From JANNBN01 sp031385545 (lineage in GTDB: Bacteria; Actinomycetota; Acidimicrobiia; Acidimicrobiales; JANYDT01), in NCBI GenBank assembly GCA_031385545.1, contig JANNBN010000057.1, positions 19,168-83,167 of the forward strand: 64,000 nt of DNA, in the 5' to 3' direction. The notes under the pieces are model-generated. The model made no database searches, was not told where the DNA came from, and saw only the letters and a list, made by a program, of their open reading frames with translations. The translations under genes were made by a program, and so were the position numbers. This document shows, piece after piece, positions 17,305 through 24,804 of the stretch (position 1 is the first letter of the stretch; every line of letters begins with the position of its first letter).

Positions 17305-17439
17305 TCAGGAACTCGTGAGCGGCTGACCGGCTGGAATGGCCTGATCTGCGAAAGCCTTCGGGCTTGCTGCAAGCGTGGTTTCCGTCACTGAGCCGATCTC
17401 CTGAACGGCAGGGGCGGTGTAAGGCTGTTTGGTTGACAT
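17305..17439 (-). CDS. Lasso peptide precursor A
   Basis: A 44-residue precursor. The leader (23 residues) contains YTAPAVQEIGSVTETTL, which fits the lasso leader consensus YxxPxLx3Gx5Tx position by position, with Val for Leu. Cutting after this segment, with the conserved Thr at -2, gives a 21-residue core whose ring part is AASPKAFAD and whose tail is QAIPAGQPLTSS. Ala1 and Asp9 would form a nine-residue macrolactam. The two C-terminal Ser are candidate phosphorylation sites for the cluster kinases. The gene sits between the cyclase (end to end) and kinase 2 (65 bases, divergent). No strong ribosome binding site precedes the ATG; CAGAAT six bases upstream suggests a leaderless transcript. 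Confidence 0.9.
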   Translation of the reverse strand: MSTKQPYTAPAVQEIGSVTETTLAASPKAFADQAIPAGQPLTSS

Positions 17440-17504
17440 ACCGGTATTCTGGACGACAGCGCGGGAAGCAAGTAATCGTCAGTTTCCCGTACGGGAGTAG
17501 TGTG

Positions 17505-18539
17505 GTGCACCTGAAACAGTTGAACTGGCTCCACGGTCTCCGGGTCCAGGCCGACCTGAACCTTCCCTGTGTTCCCGCCGAGAGCGGGGGCCCTGACCTG
17601 GTTCTGTCCACCGGGGTCGACAGTTCCGGCCTCGCGAAATCGAAGCTCCGCTCTCGGGCGCCATCATCAGTCTCCGACCGAGTGGCATTGACCGGAGTCG
17701 ACAACGGGGAGGTCGATGGCCACGAGGTGGTGTTCCTTGACCAGGCTATGTCAATCCGGCGCGCTGTTGGTGCGCCTCGCGTCACAGTTCGGTACCCGGC
17801 CGTTGGGCTGCGATTCAGCATCGACAGCTCAGGAACTCCGGCGCTGGTGGTTGCCTCGGCAGACCACGGCGAGTGGCTGCCGTGGATCACGGTACTCGTT
17901 CAAGGAGCTGTCGTTGCTGTGGCGGTCGCCATGTCCGGGAGGGCCGCGTTCCATGCCAACACCGTCGACGTAGCTGGGCAGGGCATTCTCGTCGGTGGGG
18001 CGTCCGGTGCAGGAAAGACGGTCGCGACGGCGCTCTTGGTCCTTGCCGGACACACGCTCGTCGCCGATGACGTCAGTGTTGTCGATCCGGACCTGCCGGT
18101 CCGGCCGGGCCTGCTTGAACTGCGGGTCCGCACCTGGGAAAACCCTCTTGGCCAGTTGCTGGTCGACGAGCTGGTCGGCCTGCCCGGTACCAGCCAACAA
18201 GAAACAGTTGACTTCCGGGTCGCAGTCCGGCTCGGGACGGACCCTCACCCCGATGGCGTTCTACCCGCTCGCATGGTCTTGCCAACGTTCGACGATGAAA
18301 CGAAACACCCGAGACTTGAGACCATTCGTGGCGCTGAGGCAGTCAAAGCCCTTCTTCCGACGATGCGCCTCGTGGGCTGGAAGGACCCCCACCGCCAACG
18401 CGCAGACTTCGGGCATTGTGCAGACTTGGCCCTCCGGGTCCCGATTCAACGACTTTTCCTCCCGCGCCTCGGCGGCGATGAACCAGCGCTGCTTCGAGAC
18501 ACTGCAGCTGAGCTGTCCGACCTGATCAGAAACTGTTAG
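17505..18539 (+). CDS. HPr-kinase-like lasso peptide kinase 2
   Basis: A 344-residue paralogue of kinase 1. Both begin with a similar block (LNWLHGLRVQADLNLP here). The kinase half starts at SGRAAFHANTVDV and has the P-loop GGASGAGKTVATALL (Lys171) and LVADDVSVVDPD. Conserved HPr-kinase spacing is kept, and LLELRVRTWENP corresponds to the HELRLR segment of kinase 1. The GTG start was chosen because GGGAG lies seven bases upstream and because it aligns with kinase 1; the frame is open further upstream across the divergent precursor gene. Two different kinases in one lasso cluster is uncommon and could mean two phosphorylation steps or a non-kinase role for one copy. Confidence 0.85.
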   Translation: MHLKQLNWLHGLRVQADLNLPCVPAESGGPDLVLSTGVDSSGLAKSKLRSRAPSSVSDRVALTGVDNGEVDGHEVVFLDQAMSIRRAVGAPRVTVRYPAVGLRFSIDSSGTPALVVASADHGEWLPWITVLVQGAVVAVAVAMSGRAAFHANTVDVAGQGILVGGASGAGKTVATALLVLAGHTLVADDVSVVDPDLPVRPGLLELRVRTWENPLGQLLVDELVGLPGTSQQETVDFRVAVRLGTDPHPDGVLPARMVLPTFDDETKHPRLETIRGAEAVKALLPTMRLVGWKDPHRQRADFGHCADLALRVPIQRLFLPRLGGDEPALLRDTAAELSDLIRNC

Positions 18540-18597
18540 CGGTGCAGGTTCATCGTTCAGGATCGAGGACCCGATCAGCCATCCGAGGTGGTGCCTC

Positions 18598-19293
18598 CTA
18601 CTCGGCGCCAGGTAACTCCCGAAAGCGCTGGAGCGCTTGCTCGCGGTTACGGGCTCCGAGTTTGCGATAGAGAATCCGTTGCAACGATTCGACGGTCTTC
18701 GGAGTCACCCCAAGGTCGAGGGCGATTGACTTGTTCCCCGCGCCAGACTTCATCAACTGGATCAACTCTCGCTCCCGCGCGGTGATCCGGGTCTCCCGGT
18801 GGTTCGCAGGGAATGGCGACGTGCCGACCGCCCGCAAGAGCTGCTGTGCGTTCCAACCCGCCGCACCTTCTGCCAAAGCGGCTACTGCTGTTTGCAGCGC
18901 ACGTATACCATCGTCTGGGTCAACGAACCACATCACTCCGCGGCTGAGGGCAATGGACAGGTCGTGGGCCCGCTGCGTCGGTGTGGTGACCAATACGACG
19001 GGTGTCCCGGATCGCACGAGCTGTAACGCCGGTCCAGCTCCCACGCCTCTGTCGTCGAGGACAACGGTAATGGTCTCGCCGATGGGTTGACGCTTCGTCA
19101 GTGTGGAGGTCGACCCCGAACTCCGGCGCGGCCCGTTCGGGACAATGACGGATCCGATCTTTTCCAAGTTGGCGCGTCGGAGAAGTGCCGCCACCCCCAA
19201 AGCCACTAAAGGGTTGTCGGCAACGACCACCAATGTGATCGCTGCGGCGGGTGCGGGCGCAGCATCAGCTGCCACAGAAGTCAGGCGGATCAT
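18598..19293 (-). CDS. LuxR-family regulator with receiver-like domain, lasso cluster
   Basis: A 231-residue protein. The C-terminal helix-turn-helix reads ITARERELIQLMKSGAGNKS then LGVTPKTVESLQRILYRKLG. The N-terminal part (ITLVVVADNPLVALGVAALL, TVVLDDRG, SGTPVVLVTTPT) follows the order of a response-regulator receiver, but the acidic pair is reduced to DN and the phospho-acceptor site is unclear, so it may be a pseudo-receiver. Its start overlaps the end of the next LuxR gene by four bases, so the pair is translationally coupled. It is transcribed against the biosynthetic genes, a position fitting cluster control; the target is inferred. Confidence 0.82.
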   Translation of the reverse strand: MIRLTSVAADAAPAPAAAITLVVVADNPLVALGVAALLRRANLEKIGSVIVPNGPRRSSGSTSTLTKRQPIGETITVVLDDRGVGAGPALQLVRSGTPVVLVTTPTQRAHDLSIALSRGVMWFVDPDDGIRALQTAVAALAEGAAGWNAQQLLRAVGTSPFPANHRETRITARERELIQLMKSGAGNKSIALDLGVTPKTVESLQRILYRKLGARNREQALQRFRELPGAE

Positions 19294-19856
19294 CTACCTT
19301 TGGGGATCCCGTCAGGACCGCGGTCTTCGTTTTCCAGCAGGCCGGCCGATCGTGCGATCGCGACAGCTTGACCAGCCGTATGGACGGCCCACTTCTTGTA
19401 CAGCTTGCGCCGGTGCGTTGACACGGTGCTGTTGCTGACTCCGATTTCGATGGCGATCTCGGCAGTTGTCCTGCCTTCGGCAATTCTTCGCAACACGGCA
19501 AGCTCCCGGTTCGTCGCGGGCATCACCTTCACTGACGGCGCTCGCCAAGGGTGTTTCAACCGCAGGGCAGCTCCGCTCCGCGGAACGCTTGGACCTTTCC
19601 GGGACGCAAGTTCGCCAGTGAGCCAGACAAGGGCATCCCGCGTCGGCGCAAGCTCGAGACTGAGAAGCGCGTCGGTTGAGCGCTGTGACGGGGTGGCGGA
19701 ATGATTCGAAACCCGGACAACTTGAACGATTGACTTGTCGGAGGTCCAATCTTGGTCCAGGGATTCGATCACAACAACCGACGCATCGGCCTCGCGCAGC
19801 ACAGCGCTGATTGCCTCGCACCACAGTGCAGTGGACTCGACCACGGCTACTTTCAC
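19290..19856 (-). CDS. Second LuxR-family regulator, lasso cluster
   Basis: A 188-residue regulator, first of a two-gene operon with the other LuxR gene. The helix-turn-helix is clear: ATNRELAVLRRIAEGRTTAE, then IGVSNSTVSTHRRKLYKKW. The N-terminus (VKVAVVESTALWCEAISAVL) again resembles a receiver domain, without the acidic pair. The GTG start is preferred because it leaves about 70 bases for divergent promoters ahead of the nucleotidyltransferase gene; an upstream ATG at 19898 would run into that gene's -35 element. Two paralogous orphan regulators side by side could act as a heterodimer; this is inference. Confidence 0.8.
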   Translation of the reverse strand: MKVAVVESTALWCEAISAVLREADASVVVIESLDQDWTSDKSIVQVVRVSNHSATPSQRSTDALLSLELAPTRDALVWLTGELASRKGPSVPRSGAALRLKHPWRAPSVKVMPATNRELAVLRRIAEGRTTAEIAIEIGVSNSTVSTHRRKLYKKWAVHTAGQAVAIARSAGLLENEDRGPDGIPKGR

Positions 19857-19892
19857 TTCACAAGTGTTGCAGTTGCGAACGGACCGGTGCGA

Positions 19893-19920
19893 TTGCATTC
19901 GTCAGTCGTCCGGGTACATT
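19893..19920 (+). promoter_or_regulatory. Probable promoter giving a leaderless nucleotidyltransferase mRNA
   Basis: TTGCAT and TACATT are separated by 16 bases. The -10 element ends six bases before the GTG start at 19927, so transcription would begin at or very near the start codon. No ribosome binding site is present, in keeping with leaderless translation. Confidence 0.5.
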
Positions 19921-19926
19921 GAGACC

Positions 19927-21060
19927 GTGGAAGGTCCGATTGGTGCGTTGGTCGATCTTGCAATCGGACGTGCAACAGACCTGCACCATCTTGCGAATTT
20001 CGGGCCGCGGCTGTTGGACTGCGCGCTCGAGCACCGCCTTGTCCCCATGCTCTGGGAGACGCTGGCAACGGTGCCAGGACTGGATCGCCAACGTGTAGCG
20101 GCGATCGACCTTCAAGCCCGACACCGGTATCGGATCGTGGAGGAAGAACTCGTCCGCGTCAGCGAGGTAGCGGCCGCCGTCGGCGTGCAGATCGGTGTCG
20201 TCAAAGGGGTGGTCAATTCCGAACGATGGTTCGCATCAGACCCTTCGGTTCGACCGTGTTCAGACATCGACCTGTTCCTCGACCCGACCGATCCTGGAGG
20301 CACTGACCGCTTGTTGGCTGCGCTCGAACCGGCGAGCCCGCTGTGTGGCCACGCGGGGCATCTGATGGCTCGTGGCGTGCTGCCCGACATCCCGATCACC
20401 AGCGGACGGTTGTTGGTCGAGATCCACGCGAACCCGATGACGCTGCAACTCAGCAGGAGCCGAATCAACGCGCTGTGGAATTCGACGGTGGGGACCACCA
20501 CTCGCGCCGGTGGCTCGGTCCGGTGCCTTGACACCACAACGGCACTCGTCCATGCGCTGATCAATTCGGCCAAGGACAACCACGCGTTCCTGTTGCAGGT
20601 GCTTGAAGTAGGTCGTGCGCTGCACGATCCACAAGTCGACTGGGGTCGCTTCGAGCAGATTGTTCGTGACAACCGCTGGGACACCGTCATCGACGATGCC
20701 CTCGGCTACGTGTGCGCGTTGTTGGACCAACCCGGCCCGCCCGTCGACCTCAAGCCAGAAGCTGCATCCGTGTGGGCCATGCACCGACTTGCTCCAGTCG
20801 CCGATCGGCTTGGGGGGCGAGCCTCGTGGCGTCGAGCCCAGCGTTTCTGCAAGCTGGACCTCGTCGTGCCGGGAACACGGGTCGCAACGGCGAAAGGAAT
20901 CGTCACCCGCACGTTTTCACCCGATGAATACATCTCCGCTTTCGCTCCTGATCTCCGTGGTCCTTACCCTCTGCGCGCTGCCAAGTTCTGGGTTCGTCGC
21001 CAGCAGTACGTGAAGGGCACGCGGTCTTCGCTGGCCGGCCCGCTCCCGAAGCAAGGTTGA
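19927..21060 (+). CDS. Lasso-cluster nucleotidyltransferase-family protein
   Basis: A 377-residue protein resembling the uncharacterised nucleotidyltransferase family (PF14907-type) often found in lasso clusters. The active-site region is IGVVKGVVNSERWF followed by RPCSDIDLFLDPTD: the Lys-Gly element and the S-D-I-D metal-binding pair are both present. Downstream are LVEIHANPM and ALVHALINSAKDNHAFLLQV, also typical. In the pseudomycoidin system a related protein decorates a phosphorylated lasso peptide with a sugar, so it may act after the kinases here. Its stop overlaps the TTG start of the ABC transporter. Function in this cluster is inferred from context. Confidence 0.82.
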   Translation: MEGPIGALVDLAIGRATDLHHLANFGPRLLDCALEHRLVPMLWETLATVPGLDRQRVAAIDLQARHRYRIVEEELVRVSEVAAAVGVQIGVVKGVVNSERWFASDPSVRPCSDIDLFLDPTDPGGTDRLLAALEPASPLCGHAGHLMARGVLPDIPITSGRLLVEIHANPMTLQLSRSRINALWNSTVGTTTRAGGSVRCLDTTTALVHALINSAKDNHAFLLQVLEVGRALHDPQVDWGRFEQIVRDNRWDTVIDDALGYVCALLDQPGPPVDLKPEAASVWAMHRLAPVADRLGGRASWRRAQRFCKLDLVVPGTRVATAKGIVTRTFSPDEYISAFAPDLRGPYPLRAAKFWVRRQQYVKGTRSSLAGPLPKQG

Positions 21061-22901
21061 TTCGGTTGAGGGGCGTGCTCCGGCTGTTCGCAGGGCTGTC
21101 GACCAACCTTCGACAGACCTATCGATTGGTCTGGGACGGTGCCCGATCACAGGTGACCATCGGTCTTGCGCTCGACGTTGTGCTGACCGTCGCCACGATC
21201 GGCCAACTGGCCTTGGTGAAGCGGTTGCTCTCGCAATTGCGGGTCGGCGCTCAGCAAGGCGAGTTAGCGCAGCCGTTGCTCCTCACGATCGCCGTCAGTG
21301 GAGTCCTCGCTGCCACGGTGGCGGCGATCGGTGCGGTGCAGATGTTCATTCGGCCACTGGCAGTTGAGATGCTCACTCGCCACACGTACGCCAAGGTGCT
21401 CGAACGACTGCGCACGGCTCCCCTCGAGGACTTCGACGAGCCCACGTTCCATGACCGTCTTGAACGGCTTTCGAAGGACGGGGTCGAGCGTCCGGCCGAA
21501 CTGGTGTGGGCGGCGTCCGGGCTGCTTGCCAGCCTGATCGGCATCATTGGCATCGGCGCGTTCGTGACGTCGATCCTTCCGGAGATCATGCCGATGGTGA
21601 TCGTCGGGGCGATACCGCTGCTCGTCGCCAGCCGTGTCGACGCCCACGCCTACTACCAATACATCCAGGGTGTGGGATCACTTCGCCGCAGAACCCAATA
21701 CCTGCGAGACGTGCTCACCGAACGCAAGATGGCGCCCGAACTTCTTGGTTACGGGCTTCGGCCCAGGCTGGAGGAGTGGCACGAAGCTTTTCAGCAACAG
21801 CGGATCGACCGGCTTGCGACGATGGTCAAGTCCCGCTCCATCCGCTCCATCTACACGGCGATTGCAACCATCATCGTCACGATTGCAGCCATGTCGCTCA
21901 TCGCGTGGAGGGCTACACATGGTGACCTCACCATCGACGAAGCCGTCGCTGTGGTGTTGGGCGTCCAGCAGTTGACGGGAAGGCTTTCGACCCTTCGGTC
22001 CGCCCTGTCTGTCGTGCAACAGAATCGACTGTTCCTCTCGGACCTGTTCAGCTTCCTCAACGACGTCGCCCCGCCGAGCACCGACCAGCGCCCGTCTGTC
22101 AGCGAATCGGGCACGGAGCCGGTGCCCGTCGGGCTGGGCAGCGACATCCAGGTCGACTCCGTGGTCTTTCGCTACCCGGCGCAGACCCGAAATGCTGTCG
22201 ACACCATCGATGTGCACATTCCGAAGGGACAGGTCGTCGCGCTGGTCGGAGAGAACGGGTCAGGCAAGACGACGCTCGCCAAAATCATTGCGGGGCTGTA
22301 CTCGCCGACGTCGGGAACTGTGCGGGTCGGTGGAGTCGACCTGGCCGGGTTGCAGGGCTCGGCCCGCACCCGCCACGCCGTGACCGTATTCCAGGACTTT
22401 GCTCGGTTCGCCCTCAGCGCCCACGACAACATCGCGTTGGGTGACACGGCGCGGATGAACGACCCGGCACGAGTGCAGCAGTCGATCGATGCGGCCGGTC
22501 TGGGTGGAGTCATCGATGCGCTTCCCAACGGCTTGGACACCATCCTGGCGTCGCAGTTCGAGGGCGGGGTTGATGTGTCATCGGGGCAGTGGCAGCGGTT
22601 CGCACTCGCCCGTGCGTTCTACCGTGATGCCCCGGTCCTGCTCTTGGACGAACCCACCGCTGCACTCGACGCTCGGTCCGAGTACCTGCTGTTCGAACGA
22701 GTCCGCGAAATCGCCCGAGGTCGCACCGTCATTCTGATCTCGCACCGTCTGGCCTCAGTTCGCGACGTCGACCGGATCATCGTCATGCGCACCGGACGCA
22801 TCGTGGAGTCAGGAACGCACCAGGAACTGATCGCGTCTGGCGGGCTGTACGCAGAACTGACGGACCTGCAGGAACGAACGAGCCTCGCCAACCTGGACTG
22901 A
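21057..22901 (+). CDS. ABC half-transporter, probable lasso peptide exporter (D)
   Basis: A 614-residue membrane ATPase with an N-terminal transmembrane domain (hydrophobic segments at about 35-55, 75-100, 160-190, 255-285) and a C-terminal nucleotide-binding domain. All ATPase motifs are intact: Walker A ENGSGKTT, signature VSSGQWQRFALARA, Walker B LLLDEPTAALD and the switch ISHRLAS. It has no N-terminal C39 peptidase, as expected when B1/B2 remove the leader. It would homodimerise and export the mature peptide, giving self-immunity. The start is TTG and overlaps the previous stop, so it is co-translated with the nucleotidyltransferase. Confidence 0.9.
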   Translation: MIRLRGVLRLFAGLSTNLRQTYRLVWDGARSQVTIGLALDVVLTVATIGQLALVKRLLSQLRVGAQQGELAQPLLLTIAVSGVLAATVAAIGAVQMFIRPLAVEMLTRHTYAKVLERLRTAPLEDFDEPTFHDRLERLSKDGVERPAELVWAASGLLASLIGIIGIGAFVTSILPEIMPMVIVGAIPLLVASRVDAHAYYQYIQGVGSLRRRTQYLRDVLTERKMAPELLGYGLRPRLEEWHEAFQQQRIDRLATMVKSRSIRSIYTAIATIIVTIAAMSLIAWRATHGDLTIDEAVAVVLGVQQLTGRLSTLRSALSVVQQNRLFLSDLFSFLNDVAPPSTDQRPSVSESGTEPVPVGLGSDIQVDSVVFRYPAQTRNAVDTIDVHIPKGQVVALVGENGSGKTTLAKIIAGLYSPTSGTVRVGGVDLAGLQGSARTRHAVTVFQDFARFALSAHDNIALGDTARMNDPARVQQSIDAAGLGGVIDALPNGLDTILASQFEGGVDVSSGQWQRFALARAFYRDAPVLLLDEPTAALDARSEYLLFERVREIARGRTVILISHRLASVRDVDRIIVMRTGRIVESGTHQELIASGGLYAELTDLQERTSLANLD

Positions 22902-22921
22902 CGCGGGTCCTACGTACGGTC

Positions 22922-23365
22922 CTAGCGCGCGGTTGAGTCAGCTGTTGCGCGGTAGTTGGTGGAAGCGTCGCCTGCCTGTGGGCGGTCTTCGTAGCGCTCG
23001 CCCGCGAGCACAGCGCGCATTGCCTTGCGGACGCGGATCGGGTCGAGCGGCTTGATGAGCCATCCGTCGGCGTCGCATTTCTGGGCCAGATACGTGTCGG
23101 CGTTGCGGTCGAGCAGCAACAGCACGGGCACTTCGGGGGAACGGCCGCCAGAGGCCTCGAGGCGTAGGTCGTAGGTGACCGCAATCGCCCCCATGTCCGA
23201 GATCTGCATGTCGAGGATGACAAGGTCCGGCTCTTCGGTGGCCACGATATCTCGGACGGCCCGGCCGGCGGTAACGCTGCGGATGACGGTATCGCCACCC
23301 GGGATGGCGGCGCGGATCTCGTCGTGCACCCAGGGGGCGTCGCTACAGATCAAGACGGTGGGCAT
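22922..23365 (-). CDS. Stand-alone response-regulator receiver protein
   Basis: A 147-residue protein made of a single receiver domain and a short polar tail. The phosphorylatable Asp is in LVILDMQISD, and the conserved Lys is in WLIKPLDP. The usual N-terminal acidic pair is weak (ICSDAPW). There is no output domain, so it would work by protein contact, like CheY or DivK. No histidine kinase is adjacent. It sits 11 bases upstream of nothing co-directional; the MFS gene behind it is transcribed toward it, so the two may share a transcript. The partner is unknown. Confidence 0.87.
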   Translation of the reverse strand: MPTVLICSDAPWVHDEIRAAIPGGDTVIRSVTAGRAVRDIVATEEPDLVILDMQISDMGAIAVTYDLRLEASGGRSPEVPVLLLLDRNADTYLAQKCDADGWLIKPLDPIRVRKAMRAVLAGERYEDRPQAGDASTNYRATADSTAR

Positions 23366-23376
23366 GGCTGTTGAGA

Positions 23377-24762
23377 CTAGTGCCCGGCAGGTGCAGGACC
23401 AGCGGCACCGGTGGCCGTGGCGGCTACGAACCCCGGTTTGAACAGCAGCCAGAACAAGATGCCGGCGGCCAAGGTGAGTCCGGCGCCGGCGACGAGCGGC
23501 GTGTTCGAGCTCACGCTCGACGCGACGTATCCCACGAGGACCGATGCCGGAACCTGGGCGAGGCTGGACACGCTGGAGTAGATACCCATCGCCTCGCCTT
23601 GGCGGCCCATCTCGGCGGAGCGCGACATGAGCGAGGTGAGGTTGGCCATGGACAGACCCTGGAAGAGCGCCAGGACCGGGATGAACAGGTACAGGATGGC
23701 GGACCGGGTGATGAGGCAGTACGCCGTGAGTGCCACTACTTGGCCGAAGATCGAGAAGCGGAGCACCTTGTAGTCAGCCAGCTTCTTTGCCACCACGCCG
23801 ACCAAGGCGCCTTGGGTGATGGCGATGAACACGCCAACGATGGCGAAGTAGTCACCGGTCTTGGATTGGGAGAAACCGAATTTGTTCTTGACGTATACCC
23901 CGAAGAACGTGGTGAAGAACGTGAACCCACAGACCCAGAAGAACGCTGTGGTCAGGACGGGGCGAAGCCGTGGACTGGAGAAGCCCTCCTGCACGTTGCG
24001 GACGGCCTTTGACAGTTCGAGCTTTCCGCTGCGTTTGTGGACCAGCGTCTCGGGAAGCCTGAAGAACACCGAGGCCGCGTTGAGCGCCGCCAAGAGCGAA
24101 GCGAACAGGAACGGTGTTGTCGCTCCGAACCACGAGGGCGTGTCGAACAGGCCGTAGAAGCTGGTGTCCGGAGCGCTGAGCCGACCGCCGATGTAGGGCC
24201 CGAGGATGAACCCGAGACCGAACGCAGCACCGATGAGACCGAAGTTCTTGGCTCGGTTCTCGTTGGTCGAGACGTCGCCGATTGCAGCTTGGGCAACGGC
24301 CAGGTTGCCACCGGTGATGCCGTCGATGGCTCGGCCAAGGAACAACAACGGGATGGACTTGGCGCTGATGCCGGCGGCGAAGATCAGGTAGCCGACAGCT
24401 GTTCCGGCGATAGAGATTGCGAGGATGGGCCGGCGGCCCATGCGGTCCGAAAGCTGCCCGAGAATCGGTGCCGCAAGGAAGATGCAGAGGGGATACACCG
24501 CTTGGAGCCAACCAAGCATGATGAGCCCGGTCGTTGGAGACCAATCCAACGGGGTGACGCGGAACGCGGCCCCGGGCCGTGGATCGATGAGGAGCGGGAA
24601 GACGGGGATGAGAATGGAGAAACCAACGAGATCGATGAAGATCGTGAAGAACAACGGCAACAGGGCCTTTCGCTGGCGGGGTTGCGTTCCGCTGCCAGCA
24701 GTGCCGGGGCTATCGGTTGGAAAGACTTTCGGAAGGACTTCCGGAGGTTCGGAGTTCGGCAC
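23377..24762 (-). CDS. MFS drug-efflux-type transporter
   Basis: A 461-residue, twelve-helix membrane transporter of the DHA1/TetA type, which exchanges protons for small hydrophobic molecules. A polar N-terminus of about 30 residues leads into LLPLFFTIFIDLVGFSILIP, the typical first helix. The motif A loop GQLSDRMGRRPILAIS lies between helices 2 and 3 and the second half carries a degenerate copy. The GTG start is preceded by AAGGTGA. It stands next to the lasso cluster, but a link to the peptide is not supported by anything visible. The substrate is unknown. Confidence 0.87.
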   Translation of the reverse strand: MPNSEPPEVLPKVFPTDSPGTAGSGTQPRQRKALLPLFFTIFIDLVGFSILIPVFPLLIDPRPGAAFRVTPLDWSPTTGLIMLGWLQAVYPLCIFLAAPILGQLSDRMGRRPILAISIAGTAVGYLIFAAGISAKSIPLLFLGRAIDGITGGNLAVAQAAIGDVSTNENRAKNFGLIGAAFGLGFILGPYIGGRLSAPDTSFYGLFDTPSWFGATTPFLFASLLAALNAASVFFRLPETLVHKRSGKLELSKAVRNVQEGFSSPRLRPVLTTAFFWVCGFTFFTTFFGVYVKNKFGFSQSKTGDYFAIVGVFIAITQGALVGVVAKKLADYKVLRFSIFGQVVALTAYCLITRSAILYLFIPVLALFQGLSMANLTSLMSRSAEMGRQGEAMGIYSSVSSLAQVPASVLVGYVASSVSSNTPLVAGAGLTLAAGILFWLLFKPGFVAATATGAAGPAPAGH

Positions 24763-24804
24763 TCGATCACCTTAACGGGAGGGGTGAGACAACCTTTTGG
24801 CCGG

